Part shown: positions 23,243 to 26,666 of the stretch, one piece after another
Layout: each line of letters begins with the position of its first letter
Position numbering within the stretch: position 1 is the first letter of the stretch
IMG/VR virus record: IMGVR_UViG_3300001815_000318
Span: 1-26,666 of that record
Source of the DNA: a virus
DNA length: 26,666 nucleotides
Reading direction: 5' to 3' (one strand)
Made by a program: the position numbers and the translations under genes
Notes under the pieces: model-generated
What the model was told of the DNA's origin: nothing
Seen by the model: only the letters and a program-made list of their open reading frames with translations
The model's database searches: none

Positions 23243-24538
23243 ATGAAGATCGAGCAATGGGACATCGGGCGGGTGACGCCCTACGAGCGGAACCCGCGGC
23301 GGAACGACGACGCCGTCGAGGCGGTGTCGGCGAGCATCCGGGAGTTCGGGTTCCGCCAGCCGATTGTGGTTGACGCCGAGGGGGTGGTCATCGCCGGCCA
23401 CACCCGGCTGAAGGCAGCTCAGCACCTGGGGCTGGCGAAGGTGCCGGTGCACGTCGCCAAGGACCTCACGACGGAGCAGGTGCGGGCGCTGCGCATCGCC
23501 GACAACAAGACCGGCGAGCTGGCAACGTGGGACATGGACCTGCTGCCGCTCGAGCTGGCCGACCTGCGCGACGCGGAGTTCGACCTGTCGGTGCTGGGCT
23601 TCGACATGAGCGAGGTCGAGGCGATGCTCGCGCCGGCGGGGACCGAGGGCAAGACGCCCGCGGACGATGTGCCCGAGACGCCCGAAGAAAACGAGGTCGT
23701 CACGCGGCCTGGAGACCTGTGGGTACTGGGCCGGCACCGCCTGCTCTGTGGCGACTCGACCAACGCCGGTGACGTCGATCGGCTCATGAACGGCGAGCGG
23801 GCGGCGCTGGTCGCGACGGACCCGCCGTACCTGGTCGACTACACCGGCGAGCGGCCCAACGGCACGGGCAAAGACTGGACGGAGAACTACCGCGAGATCG
23901 ACATCGACGACGCCGAGGGGTTCTTCCGCGGCGTGTTCGAGAACGTGACGCGCGTCGTCGCGCCGCACGCCGCGATCTACTGCTGGCACGCGCACAAGCG
24001 GTGCGGTGTGATCCAGAAGGTCTGGAGCGACCTTGGTATCCTCGATCACCAGTCGGTCGTGTGGGTGAAGCCGACGCCGGTGTTCGGCCGCGTGTTCTGG
24101 CACTTCCGCCACGAGCCGTGCATGATGGGCTGGGTGCAGGGCAGCAAGCCCGAGCACGACGGCGACCACTCGATGGAGATGAACTCCGTCTGGGAGCTCG
24201 GCTGGGAAGGCGGCGCGGCTGGCGACAAGAGCCGCGTGACCGGCAACGAGCATCCGACGCAGAAGCCGGTCGAGCTGTTCGCCCGCCCGATGCGCAAGCA
24301 CACCAAGCCGGGGCAGGTCTGCTACGAGCCGTTCAGCGGGTCGGGGTCGCAGCTGATCGCGGGCGAGCAGGAAGGCCGGCGGGTCTTCGCGATGGAGATC
24401 TCGCCGGCGTTCGTGGACGTTGCGGTGCGGCGTTGGCAGCGGTTCACGGGCGAGGTCGCGACGCGGTTCGATGCCGACGGCGTGGAACAGGGCGGGATCG
24501 GAACCGAGGCGGCGGTCGAGCTTGGGAGCGGGGTGTGA
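23243..24538 (+). CDS. ParB-N domain fused to N4/N6 DNA methyltransferase (431 aa)
   Basis: ATG 23243 has AAGGAG 6 bases upstream. The N-terminal ~90 residues are a ParB/Srx-like domain, with P-Y-E-R-N-P-R-R, F-G-F-R-Q-P-I-V-V and A-G-H-T-R-L-K-A-A. The methyltransferase domain follows (~155-410): motif IV D-P-P-Y (193-196), then H-P-T-Q-K-P motif X-like (~337-342), then motif I E-P-F-S-G-S-G (362-368). The IV-before-I order is that of beta-class amino-methyltransferases, which methylate adenine N6 or cytosine N4. Such fusions are common in phages and probably protect the element's DNA from host restriction. No cognate nuclease lies beside it, so it is best seen as an orphan. It ends 14 bases from the convergent toxin gene. 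Confidence 0.95.
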   Translation: MKIEQWDIGRVTPYERNPRRNDDAVEAVSASIREFGFRQPIVVDAEGVVIAGHTRLKAAQHLGLAKVPVHVAKDLTTEQVRALRIADNKTGELATWDMDLLPLELADLRDAEFDLSVLGFDMSEVEAMLAPAGTEGKTPADDVPETPEENEVVTRPGDLWVLGRHRLLCGDSTNAGDVDRLMNGERAALVATDPPYLVDYTGERPNGTGKDWTENYREIDIDDAEGFFRGVFENVTRVVAPHAAIYCWHAHKRCGVIQKVWSDLGILDHQSVVWVKPTPVFGRVFWHFRHEPCMMGWVQGSKPEHDGDHSMEMNSVWELGWEGGAAGDKSRVTGNEHPTQKPVELFARPMRKHTKPGQVCYEPFSGSGSQLIAGEQEGRRVFAMEISPAFVDVAVRRWQRFTGEVATRFDADGVEQGGIGTEAAVELGSGV

Positions 24539-24552
24539 GCGACGTTCCCCGG

Positions 24553-24936
24553 TTACACCACGCGGTCACGGAAGAACGTCGCGACCTCGGGCTTCTTAGC
24601 TTCTCCCGAGGCGACGGCGATGGTGATGTCGTGCAGGTCGCCCCGCTGGAGCTTCACAGCAACGTCATTGATGCGGAGGAACAGAAGCGCGGCGACGGCG
24701 CCAGCTCGCTTGTTCCCGTCGGCGAACGGGTGGTTCTGCACGATGTGGAACAGGTACGCCGCGGCCATCTCGAACGCGTCGCGGCAGACGGGCTCGCCGT
24801 CGAAGGCGAGTTGCGGCTGCGCGATGGCCGACTCGAGCAGGCCTGGATCGCGCACGCCCACCGCGCCGCCGTACCTGGCGATTTGGTCGGCGTACAGCAT
24901 CAGCACGTCATCGAGGGTGAGGAACTCGACCGCCAT
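24553..24936 (-). CDS. doc: Doc-type Fic toxin (127 aa)
   Basis: This is a death-on-curing toxin. Its Fic-fold active-site loop is H-P-F-A-D-G-N-K-R (69-77), matching HxFx(D/N)GN(K/R)R. In phage P1 Doc, this family phosphorylates elongation factor Tu and blocks translation; the same reaction here is inference. The opening F-L-T-L-D-D-V-L and the G-V-R-D-P-G-L-L-E-S-A segment (27-37) are standard Doc features, and 127 residues is the normal length. It lies 3 bases downstream of the antitoxin gene in one operon. Confidence 0.95.
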   Translation of the reverse strand: MAVEFLTLDDVLMLYADQIARYGGAVGVRDPGLLESAIAQPQLAFDGEPVCRDAFEMAAAYLFHIVQNHPFADGNKRAGAVAALLFLRINDVAVKLQRGDLHDITIAVASGEAKKPEVATFFRDRVV

Positions 24937-24939
24937 CGG

Positions 24940-25167
24940 TCACTCGGCGAGCCGCCGCAGGTCCGCCTCGTGCTCGGCGTTAATGTCCTCCAGCGCGTCG
25001 CGGAGTTTGGCCTCCCGCTCGGCATCACGCACCGGCGACACGAGGATCGACCGCCCGTTGGTGGTGATCTCCAGCGGCGTGTCGGGATTGATCCGGAGCA
25101 GGTCGAGGATCGGCTTGTCGATGATCATCGCGTAGCTGTTGCCGTGCTTGATGAGGTTCTTGACCAT
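24940..25167 (-). CDS. AbrB/MazE-like antitoxin (75 aa)
   Basis: The N-terminal half has the swapped-hairpin AbrB pattern: K-H-G-N-S-Y-A-M-I-I-D-K-P-I-L, then L-E-I-T-T-N-G-R-S-I-L-V-S-P-V. The C-terminal half is a charged Glu/Arg/Asp helix that would cover the toxin. It is the first gene of the operon and probably represses its own promoter through the palindrome just upstream. Doc in P1 is paired with a Phd antitoxin, so this pair swaps the antitoxin family, a known arrangement. The ATG at 25167 has GGAGG in the preceding leader (minus strand). Confidence 0.92.
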   Translation of the reverse strand: MVKNLIKHGNSYAMIIDKPILDLLRINPDTPLEITTNGRSILVSPVRDAEREAKLRDALEDINAEHEADLRRLAE

Positions 25168-25186
25168 GGGGGCCTCCGTCTGCCGG

Positions 25187-25215
25187 AATACTATCGTATA
25201 TACGGCGTGTATCCA
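25187..25215 (-). promoter_or_regulatory. sigma-70 promoter of the toxin-antitoxin operon
   Basis: On the minus strand TTGGAT (25215-25210) and TAGTAT (25192-25187) are spaced by exactly 17 bases, with the antitoxin ATG 19 bases further on. The patch is notably AT-rich among GC-rich DNA. Confidence 0.6.
25194..25203. promoter_or_regulatory. palindrome CGTATATACG in TA promoter, likely antitoxin operator
   Basis: This perfect 10-bp palindrome lies between the -35 and -10 boxes, the usual place for an autorepressor site of an AbrB-type antitoxin. Bound protein would block RNA polymerase. Confidence 0.5.
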
Positions 25216-25473
25216 AGCCGGGTTCAGCCCGACCGGGCGGATTCCGGGGCATCGCCGCCCCCCGATGGCGTTACCGGGCCCGGAAAACCTGCCTGGCGGC
25301 TGGTTCAGGCCGCTTTACCAGCGGCCGGCGCTAGTTAAGCCGGCTTGACCTGGGGCCCGCTGAGAAGCGCTCGTTTCTCTGCGGGTGGTCCTGGGAAGCG
25401 ATCGCTTCGCACCCGTCGCACGAGAAACCCCGGCCGGCGGCCGGGGAAGCGGTGTCGGGCGGCCCGAAGCCGG
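25216..25473. other. palindrome-rich non-coding spacer
   Basis: No gene was found between the TA promoter and the stop at 25474. The spacer is full of inverted repeats: a perfect 14-bp palindrome GAAGCGATCGCTTC (25394-25407) inside outer arms GTTTCTC (25372-25378) and GAGAAAC (25421-25427), an alternative GAGAA/TTCTC hairpin (25361-25378), CCGGC/GCCGG around 25324-25343, and an 8-bp GC hairpin (25427-25445). It may be a DNA site for a recombinase or a folding RNA. Confidence 0.6.
25427..25445 (-). terminator. possible terminator of the minus-strand HARE-HTH operon
   Basis: CCCCGGCC and GGCCGGGG form a perfect 8-bp stem with a 3-base loop. Read on the minus strand it lies 29 bases after the stop of the gene at 25474-25833 and is followed by TTTCTC, a weak U-tract. 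Confidence 0.45.
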
Positions 25474-25833
25474 TCAGCCGGCGTCCGTGGGCTCGGGGCC
25501 CTTCTCCCGCAGCGCGTGGTACTCGGTCATGGCGTCGAGGTAGCAATCGGGGCTGGCCGCGTGGTTGGAGTCGCCCCGGCGCTCGACGATGCCCCGCTCC
25601 TTCAGGAACGCCAGGGCGACGGCCGCCTGGGTCCAGGCGACCTGCTCGGCCCCGGCGATCTGGTTGAGCGTCCGCTGGTCGCTGTCGCGCCCGTCGAAGT
25701 GGTGCGCGACCGCCCGGAGCGTCACGAGCGAGCAGCGGTGCTCATAGGTGTGGCCGTCGGTGCTGATGCGGGTACGGACGAGCTCGCCCTTGTCATCGAC
25801 GCGGAAGTGTTCGATCGGGTGGCGTCGGTTCAT
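25474..25833 (-). CDS. small unassigned protein (119 aa)
   Basis: ATG 25833 overlaps the stop of the upstream zinc-ribbon gene (ATGA). The family is not recognised. Residues ~18-35 suggest a strand pair with R-T-R-I-S-T-D-G-H-T-Y-E. Residues ~57-92 (L-N-Q-I-A-G-A-E-Q-V ... V-A-L-A-F-L-K-E-R-G-I-V-E-R-R) have the helix-helix-strand rhythm of a winged helix, so DNA binding is possible. It is the last gene of the three-gene minus-strand unit with the HARE-HTH protein. Confidence 0.7.
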   Translation of the reverse strand: MNRRHPIEHFRVDDKGELVRTRISTDGHTYEHRCSLVTLRAVAHHFDGRDSDQRTLNQIAGAEQVAWTQAAVALAFLKERGIVERRGDSNHAASPDCYLDAMTEYHALREKGPEPTDAG

Positions 25834-26027
25834 GCCTCGGCCTCCCGCTCGCGAGTTGGGTCGCCCTCGCGCCAGATCAGGCCCGGCCCCGGGTCGTACC
25901 GGCAGCCGCAGGTGTGGCACTCGACCACGTCGTCCTCGACCCAGATCAAAAGGTCCATCTCCCGCTCACCGCACCAAGGGCATGCGAAGCCGGGTTCAAC
26001 GGAGGTGCTGTCGTGCTGATCGGTCAT
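25830..26027 (-). CDS. small zinc-ribbon protein (65 aa)
   Basis: C16-P-W-C19 and C37-H-T-C40 form a typical four-cysteine zinc ribbon within 65 residues, with an extra C42. Acidic stretches surround it. A GGGAG ribosome site lies in the end of the HARE-HTH gene 8 bases before the ATG at 26027. Such small ribbon proteins are frequent in phage genomes; the function is not known. Confidence 0.75.
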   Translation of the reverse strand: MTDQHDSTSVEPGFACPWCGEREMDLLIWVEDDVVECHTCGCRYDPGPGLIWREGDPTREREAEA

Positions 26028-26030
26028 GGT

Positions 26031-26666
26031 TCAGGCTCCCTTCTTCGTCTTGGGCCCCGCCTCGAACAGCCCGCGGTCGGCCTTGCGGAAGCGGGCCGCC
26101 TCACCCTTCTTGGCGATCTCACGCGTCATCGCGGCGTAGAGCGTGGCCTCGGGCGTCTTGCCGCTGGTCTTCCAGCCGGCGGCGATCGCACGCTCGGCGA
26201 TCTGCTTGGCCTTCAGGGGCTCGCCTGCATCGGCGAGCACCTTGGCGGCGAGGTCGAGCCCGCTCGGCTTGCGATCCGCTTTGGCCGCGATCTTCGCGAC
26301 CGGGTCCTTCCCGCCGTCCTGCTTGCGACGCTTCGCCGCGGCCTTCGCGGGTGCGGCACTCTCGGTCATCGCCCGTTCGCTCGGCGTCATGCCGTCCTTG
26401 CTCGCGGCCCGCTGGTCGCGCTTGGTCGCGTTCTCCTGGTCGGCCGCGGCGATGGCCTTGAGGTTGGCGTCGACGCTCGCCTTCGCGTCGGCGAGGGCCC
26501 GCTTGGACTTCGCCGCGCCGTCGGCCCGGGCGGCGCTCGCGGACATTCGCGGTGTCTTCCTGGCGGCGGTCAAAGCTGCGACCGTCTTCGCGGCTGCTGC
26601 TTTGGTCGCGGCGGACTTCTTGGTGATCGCCGCTCGTTGCTCGGCCGTTTTCTTGGTGGTGGTCTT
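26031..26666 (-). CDS. HARE-HTH domain protein with Lys/Ala-rich tail (partial, N-terminus beyond right edge)
   Basis: The frame is open to the right edge, so the true start is outside the window; an in-frame TTG at 26573 is not a credible start. At least 211 residues are present. The N-terminal part is Lys/Ala/Thr-rich like histone H1 tails. The last ~75 residues, from G-L-D-L-A-A-K-V-L-A-D-A-G to the D-R-G-L-F-E end, match the HARE-HTH winged helix (HB1, ASXL, restriction endonuclease HTH), including G-E-P-L-K-A-K-Q-I and T-P-E-A-T-L-Y-A-A-M. This domain has been proposed to sense DNA modification. Its job here, next to DNA methyltransferases, is likely DNA binding or compaction. Confidence 0.85.
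   Translation of the reverse strand, partial: KTTTKKTAEQRAAITKKSAATKAAAAKTVAALTAARKTPRMSASAARADGAAKSKRALADAKASVDANLKAIAAADQENATKRDQRAASKDGMTPSERAMTESAAPAKAAAKRRKQDGGKDPVAKIAAKADRKPSGLDLAAKVLADAGEPLKAKQIAERAIAAGWKTSGKTPEATLYAAMTREIAKKGEAARFRKADRGLFEAGPKTKKGA

Noticed and set aside
22907-24301. Minus-strand frame of 464 codons
   Set aside because: It is antisense to the ParB-methyltransferase gene; no domain is visible and the composition is shadow-like.
25216-25240. tRNA T-arm-like GGGTTCAGCCC
   Set aside because: The loop lacks the length and conserved bases of a T-loop, and no acceptor, D or anticodon arms can be folded around it.
1-26666. CRISPR array
   Set aside because: No regularly spaced repeats of 20-40 bases and no cas gene were seen; the Cas4-like nuclease at 16253 belongs to the phage RecE-type group.

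Overview
The window is a GC-rich stretch of bacterial DNA packed with mobile and accessory genes. I see no ribosomal, tRNA or core-metabolism genes. A small basic protein, a DUF2924 protein, a large serine recombinase and a ParB-like HTH protein follow one another at about 2657-5437. In my recollection this order is typical of planctomycete genomes, so I favour a planctomycete (perhaps Phycisphaerae-like) host or a metagenomic relative. This is an inference, not a measurement.

Layout from left to right. (1) 1-2498, minus strand: two adjacent proteins that each carry an R-N-x3-H motif typical of HEPN ribonucleases; the longer one ends in a predicted membrane anchor. (2) 2517-5437: recombinase island with a hairpin and a 12-bp direct repeat in its leader. 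(3) 5475-11592: a restriction-modification locus. A plus-strand 5-methylcytosine methyltransferase faces a minus-strand operon of a MORC/MutL-like GHKL ATPase, a Z1-domain NTPase and a DUF4420 PD-(D/E)XK nuclease. This matches the MORC-associated R-M systems described by Iyer, Abhiman and Aravind (2008). The locus is visibly less GC-rich than the DNA to its right. (4) 11643-15057: an XRE regulator, an ImmA/IrrE metallopeptidase and two proteins I cannot assign. It starts at a promoter with an embedded palindrome and ends at a strong intrinsic terminator, so it looks like a self-contained regulated four-gene unit. (5) 15201-22870: a phage-type replication and recombination block: sigma-like factor, small protein, PD-(D/E)XK exonuclease, RecA-fold (Sak4-like) ATPase, DUF669 protein, RusA resolvase, superfamily 2 helicase and prim-pol primase, mostly linked by ATGA/TGATG overlaps. 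(6) 22871-23242: structured non-coding DNA. (7) 23243-24538: ParB-N/DNA methyltransferase fusion. (8) 24553-26666, minus strand: Doc-type Fic toxin with an AbrB/MazE-like antitoxin, a palindrome-rich spacer, two small proteins and a HARE-HTH protein that runs off the right edge.

The genes suggest an integrated phage or phage-derived element with defence cargo. The recombinase could mobilise the island, the methyltransferase would protect self DNA while the MORC/Z1/nuclease operon attacks unmodified DNA, and the region 5 genes would replicate and recombine the element. No capsid, terminase, portal or tail gene is visible, so completeness cannot be judged here. The most promising undescribed candidates are the XRE-ImmA-X-Y unit and the paired RNxxxH proteins at the left end.
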